DNA from: Firm-04 sp964463355
GTDB taxonomy: Bacteria; Bacillota; Clostridia; Oscillospirales; Ruminococcaceae
NCBI GenBank assembly: GCA_964463355.1
Contig: CAYXBP010000004.1
Coordinates: 62,001-126,000 of the forward strand
Direction of reading: 5' to 3'
DNA length: 64,000 nt
Shown here: positions 16,412 through 25,020 of the stretch, one piece after another
How positions within the stretch are numbered: the first letter of the stretch is position 1
Layout of the letters: every line of letters begins with the position of its first letter
Position numbers and translations under genes: made by a program
Notes under the pieces: model-generated
Database searches by the model: none
What the model saw: the letters and a program-made list of their open reading frames with translations, nothing else
What the model was told of the DNA's origin: nothing

Positions 16412-16436
16412 AAAGAAAAATATTGGGAGGTCTGTT

Positions 16437-16706
16437 ATGAGAGCAGTTATCACCGTGATCGGTCACGACACCGTTGGCATCCTGCATAAGGTCAGCGGCA
16501 TCTGCGCCGAAAATAATGCCAATGTCATTGAAGTTTCTCAAAGCGTTTTGCAGGATATGTTCGCCATGTTTATGTTGGTGGATATCTCACAGCTGAGCTG
16601 CGGTTTTGCTACCCTTTCCGAACAGCTTGCCGATCTCGGCAAAAATCTCGGTCTTTCTATTCACGCTATGCATGAGGATGTCTTCAACTCCATGCATCGC
16701 ATTTAG
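16437..16706 (+). CDS. ACT domain protein, UPF0237 family
   Basis: Small protein made of ACT-type ligand-binding domain (89 aa), with the family start RAVITVIGHDTVGILHKVSG and the NVIEVSQSV strand. ACT domains bind amino acids and other small ligands. ATG 16437 follows GGGAGG by six bases; the open frame upstream lacks a ribosome binding site. It lies nine bases before the UPF0210 gene, a pairing seen widely in Firmicutes, so it is probably the regulatory partner of that protein. Function is otherwise unknown. Confidence 0.92.
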   Translation: MRAVITVIGHDTVGILHKVSGICAENNANVIEVSQSVLQDMFAMFMLVDISQLSCGFATLSEQLADLGKNLGLSIHAMHEDVFNSMHRI

Positions 16707-16715
16707 GAGGCAGTC

Positions 16716-18074
16716 ATGCTCAATACATATGACATTCTTGAAACCATACGCATGATCCAGGACGAGTGTCTGGACATCCGCACCATTACCATGGGTATTT
16801 CCCTGCTGGATTGCTGCGACAGTGATATGCAAGCAATGTGCGACAAGGTTTATGAAAAAATCACACACAAGGCTGAAAAACTCGTGGTGACTGGTGAACA
16901 GATCGAGTCCGAATACGGAATACCGATCATCAATAAGCGTATTTCTATCACCCCTGCTGCGATGCTTGTGGCTGCTGCAAAGGGCGGTGATCCCGTTTTG
17001 CTTGCAAAAACCTTGCAGCGCGCTGCCGAGGCCACAGGAGTTAATTTCATTGGTGGATATTCTGCATTGGTTCACAAAGGGTTCAGTGAGGGCGATCTGC
17101 GTTTGATTGCATCTATCCCTGAGGCGTTGGCTGTGACAAGTCATCTGTGCGCGTCGGTCAATGTTGGTTCCACCAGAGCTGGCATCAACATGGATGCGGT
17201 CAAGATCATGGGCGAGATTATTTTGGAAGCAGCCCAAAAAACCGCTGACCAACAGTGCTTCGGACCAGCAAAGCTGGTTGTACTGTGCAATGCTCCTGAG
17301 GATAATCCCTTTATGGCAGGCGCATTCCATGGCGTTGGTGAGCCTGACTGTGAAGTGCATGTAGGTGTATCTGGTCCGGGTGTAGTGCGTGCTGCCATCG
17401 CAAAGTATCCCGATGCCTCCTTGGATCAGATTGCTGATGTGATCAAGCGTACCGCTTTCAAGATTACAAGGATGGGGCAGCTGGTGGGCAAACGCGCATC
17501 TCAAATGCTTGGCGTACCGTTTGGCATTGTAGATCTTTCCCTTGCACCAACCCCTGCTGTTGGTGATAGTGTGGCACATATTCTGGAGGGCATGGGACTT
17601 TCCGTCTGCGGCACGCATGGAACCACTGCCGCGCTGGCCATGCTGAATGACGCTGTAAAAAAAGGCGGTGTTATGGCTTCTTCCAGTGTGGGTGGGCTTT
17701 CTGGTGCTTTCATCCCTGTTTCTGAAGATGCTGGCATGATTGCTGCTGCGGAATCTGGCGTATTGACCCTTGAAAAACTAGAAGCGATGACTGCTGTCTG
17801 CTCAGTAGGGTTAGATATGATCGTAGTGCCTGGTGATACCCCCTCTTCAACGCTGTCCGCCATCATTGCGGATGAGGCTGCTATCGGCATGGTGAACAAC
17901 AAAACAACTGCTGTCCGTGTAATTCCTGCTATTGGCAAAAAAGAAGGCGAGATGCTCGACTTTGGCGGATTGTTCGGTAGCGGTCCTGTGATGCCTGTGA
18001 AACAGGAGAGTGCTGCACAGTTCATTGCGCGAGGTGGGCGTATTCCTGCACCTATGCATAGCATCAAGAACTAA
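16716..18074 (+). CDS. UPF0210 (DUF711) family protein
   Basis: Cytoplasmic protein of about 452 aa matching the UPF0210/DUF711 family, related in fold to pyruvate formate-lyase-type barrels but without a proven reaction. Recognisable stretches are IRTITMGISLLDC near the start, GFSEGDLRLI, VNVGSTRAGINMDAV, and the small-residue-rich GGVMASSSVGGLSGAFIPVSED. The start ATG is preceded by GGAGG. It follows the ACT protein by nine bases and ends before a strong terminator. Length and ends agree with the family; no catalytic role should be assigned from sequence alone. Confidence 0.9.
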   Translation: MLNTYDILETIRMIQDECLDIRTITMGISLLDCCDSDMQAMCDKVYEKITHKAEKLVVTGEQIESEYGIPIINKRISITPAAMLVAAAKGGDPVLLAKTLQRAAEATGVNFIGGYSALVHKGFSEGDLRLIASIPEALAVTSHLCASVNVGSTRAGINMDAVKIMGEIILEAAQKTADQQCFGPAKLVVLCNAPEDNPFMAGAFHGVGEPDCEVHVGVSGPGVVRAAIAKYPDASLDQIADVIKRTAFKITRMGQLVGKRASQMLGVPFGIVDLSLAPTPAVGDSVAHILEGMGLSVCGTHGTTAALAMLNDAVKKGGVMASSSVGGLSGAFIPVSEDAGMIAAAESGVLTLEKLEAMTAVCSVGLDMIVVPGDTPSSTLSAIIADEAAIGMVNNKTTAVRVIPAIGKKEGEMLDFGGLFGSGPVMPVKQESAAQFIARGGRIPAPMHSIKN

Positions 18075-18430
18075 TAATTATACATAAAGTGCTTTTTTAT
18101 GTAGAATCATTGCTGCTTTTGTGTCGTGATTTCTTATTGAAACATCCGTTTTACGGTCAGCCGTTCATCAAGAATCTCGTGAAGCAGCTACGCAGCGACA
18201 CTGAAAAGCACTATGCCCGAGAAGAATTTCGTATTCTTTTCGGGCTTTTCTGCATATGGGTAGCCACTGGTTTGCCATTAACAAGGAATTTTTGAGCAAA
18301 AAGACAAAAACACATCGGCAGATTCTACACATAAGGCGTTTTTTCATAAATGCTCTATATATGTATTTGATTCAAATTGCACAAATTTTGCTTTCTTGCT
18401 GGAATATCGTGACAAATTTGTGATAGAATC
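18075..18430. other. Non-coding region before the V-ATPase operon
   Basis: About 355 bases. It holds a TACATAAA/TTTATGTA hairpin right after the UPF0210 stop, the strong terminator at 18215-18249, and A/T-rich DNA up to the V-ATPase promoter. A 68-codon open frame (18089-18295) has no ribosome binding site and spans the terminator, so I do not call it a gene. A small RNA between 18105 and 18249 cannot be ruled out. Confidence 0.4.
18215..18249 (+). terminator. Strong terminator downstream of the UPF0210 gene
   Basis: Thirteen-base arms 18215-18227 and 18233-18245 pair (GCCCGAGAAGAAT with ATTCTTTTCGGGC, one G-T) around a five-base loop, followed by TTTTC. It lies 140 bases past the UPF0210 stop, farther than usual. 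Confidence 0.8.
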
Positions 18431-18459
18431 TTGACATTGGCAAGCAATGGGTGTATAAT
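18431..18459 (+). promoter_or_regulatory. Promoter of the V-ATPase operon
   Basis: Perfect consensus boxes: TTGACA (18431-18436), 17-base spacer, TATAAT (18454-18459). It sits 60 bases before the first subunit gene and no other promoter is evident in the operon. Confidence 0.9.
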
Positions 18460-18518
18460 AAAATACGTTTGAGCATTTGAAGGATCGCGTTTTTTGCCCC
18501 GAAAGGAATGGTATCCAC

Positions 18519-18854
18519 ATGATGGACGATACAATAAAACTCTTGTTGGAAACTGATGCAAACGCTGAAAGCAAACGTCAGGCAGCCATCGCTGAAAGCA
18601 AACAACTTCTTGAAAATGCGCGTCAGCAAGCTGCTGCACAAAGCGAGGCACGCACCCACCATACAAAAGATCTGATATTTGAAATTGAAGAAACCGAACG
18701 AACAGCATATGAGGAAAAGTATCATGCGTTAATGGCGGATTACGAAAAACAAACCGCTGCACTTTCACAGCAATTTGATGCCCGACATGAGGAATTGTTG
18801 AAGCAGTTGATGCGTAAGGTGCTGGCAGGAGCTGAGCAGACTCATGGCAACTAA
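18519..18854 (+). CDS. V-type ATPase small coiled-coil stalk subunit (H/G-like)
   Basis: First gene of the V-ATPase operon. The 111-aa product is almost entirely charged, alanine- and glutamate-rich helix without a membrane segment, like the peripheral-stalk subunit that pairs with subunit E in bacterial V-ATPases. Sequence similarity of such coiled coils is weak, so the call rests mainly on position and composition. ATG 18519 (followed by a second ATG) has AAAGGA upstream; the TTG at 18477 has no ribosome binding site. It overlaps the subunit C gene by 11 bases. Confidence 0.75.
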   Translation: MMDDTIKLLLETDANAESKRQAAIAESKQLLENARQQAAAQSEARTHHTKDLIFEIEETERTAYEEKYHALMADYEKQTAALSQQFDARHEELLKQLMRKVLAGAEQTHGN

Positions 18855-19899
18855 AATGTATCGTGCTACGGTAGCTTCAGTACGCGCAATTTATGGCAAA
18901 CGGCTGCGCCAACAACAGTACCGTGCTTTAATATCGCTGCATACTGTGCCTGATATTGCCGCATATCTCAAACAGACCGATGCTTACCGCAATTTGCTGG
19001 AGGATATAGAACCATCAGTCATGCACCGAAAATACCTCGAAAGTGCATTGCAAAGAGCCGTTTTTCAGCAGTATCTTCATTTTTGCAGGCTGGAACAGTT
19101 GCAGAATACGCCGTTTTTCCGTTTTATTATCATGGATTACGAAATCCGTGAGCTGCTTAAGGCGATTCAGCTTCTGCCGCAGGATAACAGCGGTTTGTAT
19201 ATCTCACAGATGTACGGATGGCTTGCGCCATACACTGCGTTTTCTCTGGAAAAACTAGCGCAGGCAAAATCATATGCAGAAATACTGGAAGTGACTCGCC
19301 ATACGGTATATTACAACTTCTTGAAGCCGTTTCTTGCACAGAAGGATGGTGCTTTCCCCTACTTTGCCTGCGAGATTGCGCTGCGCACAGGATATATGCA
19401 GCACCTGCTGGACGAAACTGCGCACATAATGAAGAAAAAGAATCGCGATGCGTTGTCCAATCTCATCCGTGAGCAAATCGACCTTATCAATCTCATTAAC
19501 GCCTACCGCCTGAAAAGTGTGTTTCATACCGATAGCGAAACATTACGTTCCCTGATGCTACCCGTGCAGGGACTTTTATCGAAACGTGCTTCTGCTGCAT
19601 TATGTAATGCACCAGACACGGAATCGTTTCGGCAAATCCTTTTACGCACAAGATATGGTCGGATGCTTGAACCCCAAAGTACACTTTCGCATCACTTGCA
19701 AATGGAACGCTGTTTTCAGATTCTACGTTGCCGCACTGCTAGAAATGCACTGCGCTTCTCGGATCATGCACTGGTAAGCCTGTATGCGGCACATTATCTA
19801 CAGGGAGTAGAGGTCGATAATTTGACAACCATTATTGAGGGCATTCGGTACAATCAGCCGCCAGCTTATCTCGAATCTCTCATAATCATGAATACCTGA
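18844..19899 (+). CDS. ntpC: V-type ATP synthase subunit C
   Basis: Central-stalk subunit of the V-ATPase, joining the rotor axle to the membrane ring (AC39/NtpC family). The protein is all-helical with the family start YRATVASVRAIYGKRL, repeated three-helix units, and the C-terminal YAAHYLQGVEVDNLTTIIEGIRY, where VEVDNL is the typical conserved end. 351 aa is normal. ATG 18844 lies inside the preceding stalk gene (AGGAG upstream), consistent with coupled translation; ATG 18856 is an alternative. The subunit I gene follows after 14 bases. Confidence 0.92.
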   Translation: MATKMYRATVASVRAIYGKRLRQQQYRALISLHTVPDIAAYLKQTDAYRNLLEDIEPSVMHRKYLESALQRAVFQQYLHFCRLEQLQNTPFFRFIIMDYEIRELLKAIQLLPQDNSGLYISQMYGWLAPYTAFSLEKLAQAKSYAEILEVTRHTVYYNFLKPFLAQKDGAFPYFACEIALRTGYMQHLLDETAHIMKKKNRDALSNLIREQIDLINLINAYRLKSVFHTDSETLRSLMLPVQGLLSKRASAALCNAPDTESFRQILLRTRYGRMLEPQSTLSHHLQMERCFQILRCRTARNALRFSDHALVSLYAAHYLQGVEVDNLTTIIEGIRYNQPPAYLESLIIMNT

Positions 19900-19913
19900 A
19901 GGGAGGTCATGGT

Positions 19914-21857
19914 TTGTCCATTGAAAAACTAAAACTAGTTACCATTGGTGGGGCGCCCCAGGGTTTGGATGCTTCTTTGCAGATTTGTCTGGAAAGTGGG
20001 ATATTCCATTTGGAAAATGCAGGCATTATTCTTGCGGGTGCGGAAGAAAATGCTCTCCCTGTACAGGAAAATCCTTACGCACAACAGATGAAAGATTTCT
20101 TGGCTCTCAATCTGCAAGAGGCTGCCGATACCGATGTACAGGGCGAGATGATCAAAATGTCACCAGAAGAAATTGATGTACATCTCAAACGAATTGCACA
20201 GTCACTTGATACTGTCAGGGATGACTATGTAGCCGCCTCGCAAAAAGTGGCAGAGTACACAGACGCGCTGACGCATTTGAATCATTTGAAAGGTGTACAT
20301 GATGACTTGGGGAAACTGCTTCAGTGTCGCAATATCGTTTGCAAATTTGGCAGAATGCCCGTGGAAAGTATGGAAAAGTTGGAGTTGTACAACAATCCAA
20401 ATCTCATGTTCCGTGCCTACGATACAGCGCATGAGTATGCATGGGGCTTCTATTTCACCACACCGCAACAGGCAATCGGCGCAGAAGGCATTATGCGCGC
20501 ATTGCTGTTTGAAGAATTTCATCTGCCAAGCTTTATTCATGGTACGCCTGAAGAGGCAATGCACGATCTGCAAGCAGCACTGGACGAACAGCAGGCACTT
20601 TCCGATTCGCTGAAAGAGCAGCGCAACGCAATTTTACAGAATGAGAGCAAACTACTGGGGCAGATATATCGATTTTTGCTATACAGAGAAGAAATCTACC
20701 GGTTGCACGGACAATGCCTGATCACAAAAGAGAAATTCACACTGATGGGATATATTCCGGCCGATCAACAGGCCGCATTCCAAAAGCGAATGGACGCTGT
20801 GCCCGATGTTGTCATGTCTTACGATGACCCGCCAAATACCGCTTCAATCACGCCGCCTGTGAAACTGAAAAATAATCGGTTTGCTGCACCATTCTCTATG
20901 TTCGTGGAAATGTATGGCTTGCCTGATTACCGTGGATTCAATCCCACAACTTTGCTGGCGATTACATACACCATTCTCTTTGGCTTGATGTTTGGTGATC
21001 TGGGACAGGGTCTTGTAATGGCAATAATAGGCATCGTTCTCAGCAAACGAAAAAAGAAGATCGCACTTGCCCCTATTCTGACACGAATCGGCTTTTCCAG
21101 CGCGTTCTTTGGTCTGTTCTACGGGTCAGTTTTTGGCTATGAACATTGGCTTGACCCCATGTTCGAAAACATGGGCATCTCGTTTCTTCCCGTGCATGCC
21201 ATGGACCACACCGACTGGTTCATTTACGGTGCCATTGGTGTTGGTGCTGCGATTATGTTGCTTTCCATTACAGTCAATATCATCGTCAAGCTAAAGTGTA
21301 GAAATTACACTGAGGCGATATTTGGCAACAACGGTGTGATGGGTTTCATTTTCTTTGCTGCCATACTCGGAATATTGGTTTGTATGATGTTTACCGATGT
21401 CAACCTGTTAACAGCACCCTATATCATTTGCCTGTTGGTATTGCCTATGCTAATGATGTTCTTCCGAGAGCCGCTGGGCGCACTGGTTGCCCACAAACCG
21501 ATGCACCATACCTCAGTTGTGGACTTTATTGCATCCAATTTCTTTGAGTGCTTTGAGTTTTTGCTGGGATATGCTACCAATATGCTTTCGTTTATTCGTG
21601 TGGGCGGATTCGTATTCTCTCACGCAGGTCTGATGAGCGTTGTAATGGTTCTTTCCGAAATGGTCGGACAAGGCGCATCGGTTGTTGTTGTAGTGATCGG
21701 CAATCTCTTTGTAATGTGTCTGGAAGGACTGATCGTGGGTATACAGGTATTACGATTAGAGTTTTACGAAATCTTTTCTCGCTGCTATGACGGAAAAAGC
21801 AAGCCCTTTACTCCGATCACGGTCAGCACTCCCGAATCTGTTGCTGCCAAATCTTGA
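19914..21857 (+). CDS. ntpI: V-type ATP synthase subunit I (a-type)
   Basis: Membrane stator subunit that forms the ion half-channels against the proteolipid ring. The N-terminal half (~1-330) is a soluble, coiled-coil-rich arm; the C-terminal half has about seven or eight membrane helices. The key arginine is seen in MLSFIRVGGFVFSHAGL near residue 565. 647 aa is typical. The start is TTG at 19914, with GGGAGG seven bases upstream; the ATG at 19909 is in another frame with an early stop. It lies between subunits C and K. Confidence 0.95.
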   Translation: MSIEKLKLVTIGGAPQGLDASLQICLESGIFHLENAGIILAGAEENALPVQENPYAQQMKDFLALNLQEAADTDVQGEMIKMSPEEIDVHLKRIAQSLDTVRDDYVAASQKVAEYTDALTHLNHLKGVHDDLGKLLQCRNIVCKFGRMPVESMEKLELYNNPNLMFRAYDTAHEYAWGFYFTTPQQAIGAEGIMRALLFEEFHLPSFIHGTPEEAMHDLQAALDEQQALSDSLKEQRNAILQNESKLLGQIYRFLLYREEIYRLHGQCLITKEKFTLMGYIPADQQAAFQKRMDAVPDVVMSYDDPPNTASITPPVKLKNNRFAAPFSMFVEMYGLPDYRGFNPTTLLAITYTILFGLMFGDLGQGLVMAIIGIVLSKRKKKIALAPILTRIGFSSAFFGLFYGSVFGYEHWLDPMFENMGISFLPVHAMDHTDWFIYGAIGVGAAIMLLSITVNIIVKLKCRNYTEAIFGNNGVMGFIFFAAILGILVCMMFTDVNLLTAPYIICLLVLPMLMMFFREPLGALVAHKPMHHTSVVDFIASNFFECFEFLLGYATNMLSFIRVGGFVFSHAGLMSVVMVLSEMVGQGASVVVVVIGNLFVMCLEGLIVGIQVLRLEFYEIFSRCYDGKSKPFTPITVSTPESVAAKS

Positions 21858-21900
21858 ACACAATATGTTATAACCGCTTGTGCGGTGAAAGGAGTTTATT

Positions 21901-22341
21901 ATGTCTATCTGGATGATCGCTGAACTGTTTCTGCTTCCCCTGTTAATTGTTGTGCTTATTTCTATGCCTCTGTATGCCGCTGTGCGCCGTCGCAAGAACG
22001 GTAAGAAGTTTCGTTGGGCACTGATCATGAATCTTTGCACATTTGCAGCCGTAATGCTCTGCGCATTTGTGCTGCCCGTGGATGGGTTGGTACACGCAGC
22101 AGAAGCAACTGAAACCATTGTGAACAATTCCGCAGGTTTGGGATATCTTGCTGCGGCACTATCAGTTGGCGTTGGTTCTATCGGCTGCGGTATCGCCGTT
22201 GCCAATGCTGCCCCTGCTGCTATCGGCGCAGTCGCGGAAGAGCCAGAATCCTTTGGTAAGGCACTGATTTTTGTAGCACTGGGCGAAGGCGTTGCAATCT
22301 ATGGTCTGCTCATCGCTATTCTCATTCTGAATAAACTGTAA
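21901..22341 (+). CDS. ntpK: V-type ATP synthase subunit K (proteolipid, c-type) with N-terminal extension
   Basis: Rotor-ring proteolipid. The last ~80 residues form the two-helix hairpin, with the ion-binding glutamate in ALGEGVAIYGLLIA (~130) of the second helix. Before it are ~65 extra residues with one membrane helix (~5-27), a basic loop (RRRKNGKK) and a second hydrophobic stretch that may act as a cleaved leader or permanent helix. 146 aa, longer than a bare hairpin. Glutamine and serine/threonine residues typical of sodium-binding rings are not obvious near the glutamate, so proton use is possible but unproven. Its stop codon overlaps the next start by one base. Confidence 0.92.
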   Translation: MSIWMIAELFLLPLLIVVLISMPLYAAVRRRKNGKKFRWALIMNLCTFAAVMLCAFVLPVDGLVHAAEATETIVNNSAGLGYLAAALSVGVGSIGCGIAVANAAPAAIGAVAEEPESFGKALIFVALGEGVAIYGLLIAILILNKL

Positions 22342-22649
22342 TGCGTTGCTATCTGATCAGTGACAATGTCGACACGCTGATGGGAATGCGTCTTGCTGGT
22401 GTGGAGGGCGAAATTGTACACACCGCGAAGGAGGTTATAACGGCTCTGCACAACGCCTGCAACCGCAAGGATGTTGCCGTTATTTTTATCGCCGAAAAGC
22501 TTTCTTTGCTTTGTGAAGATACTGTATATCGTTACAAGGAAACGGTTTCTATGCCGCTACTGGTAACCATCCCCGACCGCCATGGAAGCACCGATGTTAC
22601 CGATTCGCTCTCGCGCTATTTGCGTGAAACGATCGGCATTCGCATCTGA
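22341..22649 (+). CDS. ntpG: V-type ATP synthase subunit F
   Basis: Small central-stalk subunit (102 aa; NtpG in Enterococcus naming, F in most annotations). It shows the alternating alpha/beta pattern of the family, with the N-terminal YLISDNVDTLMGMRLAGVEG stretch and the IFIAEKL strand-helix. The ATG at 22341 shares its first base with the stop codon of subunit K (TAATG), so translation is coupled. Subunit E follows. Confidence 0.92.
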   Translation: MRCYLISDNVDTLMGMRLAGVEGEIVHTAKEVITALHNACNRKDVAVIFIAEKLSLLCEDTVYRYKETVSMPLLVTIPDRHGSTDVTDSLSRYLRETIGIRI

Positions 22650-22665
22650 AAGGAATTGTATCGCT

Positions 22666-23259
22666 ATGAATGCAAATCAAAAATTGATGCAGTTTATTGC
22701 ATCGGTTGAGAGCAATATGCAGGCAGAATCTGACGCAATGTTGGCTGCCGCGAAGGAAGAGGCAAGCGAAATTCTTCACAATGCGAATCTGGAAAGCAAA
22801 ACACTTGCCGAACGTCAGCTTGCGACAGCCAAAAAGGCACTCGCCCTGAAATATCAGCGGCGATTTGCGCAAAACAGCTTTCAGTTTCATACGGCGATTT
22901 TAAGACAGCGTACAAGGCATCTTTCGTTGTTGTACGCTGATCTAAAACAGCGCGTCGCAGATTTTTCTAACTCGGCAGACTATTTGCCATGGCTGAAGAA
23001 TTTGATCGCCACCGTTTCCCCTGCTGCACAGAGTACGGTTCTGCTCCGTGAGAGCGACCTGCAATTTATTTCGGAATTACAGAAAACTTGCCTTGCTGAC
23101 TGCTGCTTCGCTCCTGATGAGAGCATCACGCTTGGCGGATGCATGGTTCTTTCTGCTGATGGGAAACGCTGCATGAATCACACACTGGACGATGCTCTCG
23201 CGGAACAGATCCGCAATTTTCATCGTGAACAGCTTCAAAACGGAGGGACGAAAACATGA
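22666..23259 (+). CDS. ntpE: V-type ATP synthase subunit E
   Basis: Peripheral-stalk subunit linking the catalytic head to subunit I. The first ~110 residues are a long charged helix (alanine-, glutamate- and lysine-rich) and the remainder a small alpha/beta domain with VLRESD-like and TLGGCMVLSADG stretches typical of the family. 197 aa. ATG 22666 follows AAAGGA by 11 bases; a longer open frame from 22582 overlaps subunit F without a ribosome binding site and is rejected. Its stop overlaps the subunit A start (ATGA). Confidence 0.9.
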   Translation: MNANQKLMQFIASVESNMQAESDAMLAAAKEEASEILHNANLESKTLAERQLATAKKALALKYQRRFAQNSFQFHTAILRQRTRHLSLLYADLKQRVADFSNSADYLPWLKNLIATVSPAAQSTVLLRESDLQFISELQKTCLADCCFAPDESITLGGCMVLSADGKRCMNHTLDDALAEQIRNFHREQLQNGGTKT

Positions 23260-25019
23260 TCTCCGCACCTATATACAGTATCAACGGACCAGTCGTTAAG
23301 TTGCACCAGACAGATGGCTTTTCTATGATGGAAATGGTCTATGTCGGGCATCGTAGACTCATCGGTGAGGTTATTGGTCTGACCGCCGAGGAAGTTACCA
23401 TTCAGGTTTATGAGGGCACAGGCGGTCTGCAAACTGGTGAGCCAGTTGAAGCCTCCGGGGCTCCTATGTGTGTTACGTTGGGACCAGGTATTTTGGGCAA
23501 TATTTTTGATGGCATTGAGCGTCCGCTGCAACGGCTCAAAGAAGAATCGGGTGCATTTATCGCCGATGGTTTGTCGGTTCCGATATTAGATACGCAAAAA
23601 CAATACGATGTAACAGTAAAGCTTGCGGTAGGTGACAAGGCCAATCGTGGTGAGGTATACGCTTCCTGTCAAGAAACTTCGGTCATTTTGCACCTTTGCG
23701 TGATTCCGCCACAGCTTTCGGGCGAAGTAGTATACAGCGCACCAAATGGCAAATATACGATTAACGACGAGATTCTACGCATCCGCGATGAAAAAGGTGT
23801 TGTGCATTCGCTGACTCTTTGCCAGAAATGGCCCATTCGAAACCCACGACCTGCTTTGCGGCGTATTGCGCCATCTCGTCCGATGATCACAGGACAAAGG
23901 GTCATTGACACGCTGTTCCCTATTGCCAAAGGTGGCACGGCTGCCATCCCTGGGGGATTTGGTACAGGTAAAACCATGACACAGCACCAGATTGCAAAAT
24001 GGTGCGATGCCGATATCATCATCTATATCGGTTGCGGTGAGCGTGGTAACGAGATGACGCAGGTCTTGGAAGAATTTACCGCATTGAAAGATCCTCGTAC
24101 TGGCCGTTCCTTGATGGAACGCACAGTATTGATCGCAAATACCTCAAACATGCCTGTTGCAGCGCGTGAAGCATCCATTTATACGGGCATCACCCTTGCG
24201 GAATACTACCGTGATATGGGTTATCACATTGCAATTATGGCAGATTCTACTTCACGTTGGGCAGAGGCGTTGCGTGAGATATCGGGACGATTGGAGGAAA
24301 TGCCTGCCGAAGAGGGATTTCCTGCATATCTGCCTTCGCGTTTATCCGAATTCTACGAGCGAACAGGATGCTACGAAACCTTAGGCGGAGCCATTGGCAG
24401 TGTGTCGGTCATTGGTGCAGTTTCGCCCCAAGGATCGGATTTCTCAGAGCCAGTGACACAGAATACGAAACGTTTTGTGCGATGCTTCTGGGGATTGGAT
24501 AAATCCCTAGCCTACGCAAGGCATTACCCTGCAATCAACTGGACAATCAGTTACAGCGAATATCTGGATGATCTTTCGGATTACTATAACAAGAACGTCA
24601 ACCCACGCTTTACCAAAACGCGCGCGGAGATCGCAGGTATTTTAAAAGATGAAACAGAGCTGATGGATATTGTTCGTCTTATCGGTGCCGATGTGTTGCC
24701 TGAGGAGCAGAAGTTGACGCTGGAGATTGCAAGGGTGATTCGTGTTGGTTTTTTGCAGCAGAACGCTTATCACAAGGACGATACCTATGTGCCCCTTCAA
24801 AAACAATATCTCATGATGGATGCTATTCTGCACTTGCAAAATGCTGCAAAAAATGCGATGGCACATGGCGCATCGCTACAACAATTAAAAAGCAGCGGCG
24901 TGTTTGAAAAACTTATTGCAATGAAATATGACATTCCTAACAATGCAATGGAGATGTTCCAGACGCTGAAGCAGCAGATCGACGCAACACTTGCACAGCA
25001 ATACAGAGAGGAGCATTGA
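23256..25019 (+). CDS. ntpA: V-type ATP synthase catalytic subunit A
   Basis: Catalytic ATP-hydrolysing subunit of the V1 head. The P-loop GGFGTGKT is at ~231-239, preceded by the family-specific ~90-residue non-homologous insertion (~115-200); IGCGERGNEM and the DSTSRWAEALREISGRLEEMPAEEGFP-type region follow (split across ~325-355). 587 aa is normal. ATG overlaps the end of subunit E. The subunit B gene begins one base after the stop codon. Confidence 0.97.
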   Translation: MISAPIYSINGPVVKLHQTDGFSMMEMVYVGHRRLIGEVIGLTAEEVTIQVYEGTGGLQTGEPVEASGAPMCVTLGPGILGNIFDGIERPLQRLKEESGAFIADGLSVPILDTQKQYDVTVKLAVGDKANRGEVYASCQETSVILHLCVIPPQLSGEVVYSAPNGKYTINDEILRIRDEKGVVHSLTLCQKWPIRNPRPALRRIAPSRPMITGQRVIDTLFPIAKGGTAAIPGGFGTGKTMTQHQIAKWCDADIIIYIGCGERGNEMTQVLEEFTALKDPRTGRSLMERTVLIANTSNMPVAAREASIYTGITLAEYYRDMGYHIAIMADSTSRWAEALREISGRLEEMPAEEGFPAYLPSRLSEFYERTGCYETLGGAIGSVSVIGAVSPQGSDFSEPVTQNTKRFVRCFWGLDKSLAYARHYPAINWTISYSEYLDDLSDYYNKNVNPRFTKTRAEIAGILKDETELMDIVRLIGADVLPEEQKLTLEIARVIRVGFLQQNAYHKDDTYVPLQKQYLMMDAILHLQNAAKNAMAHGASLQQLKSSGVFEKLIAMKYDIPNNAMEMFQTLKQQIDATLAQQYREEH

Positions 25020-25020
25020 T

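Noticed and set aside
18089..18295. 68-codon frame after the UPF0210 gene
   Set aside because: No ribosome binding site and it runs through a strong terminator hairpin, so it is unlikely to be translated.
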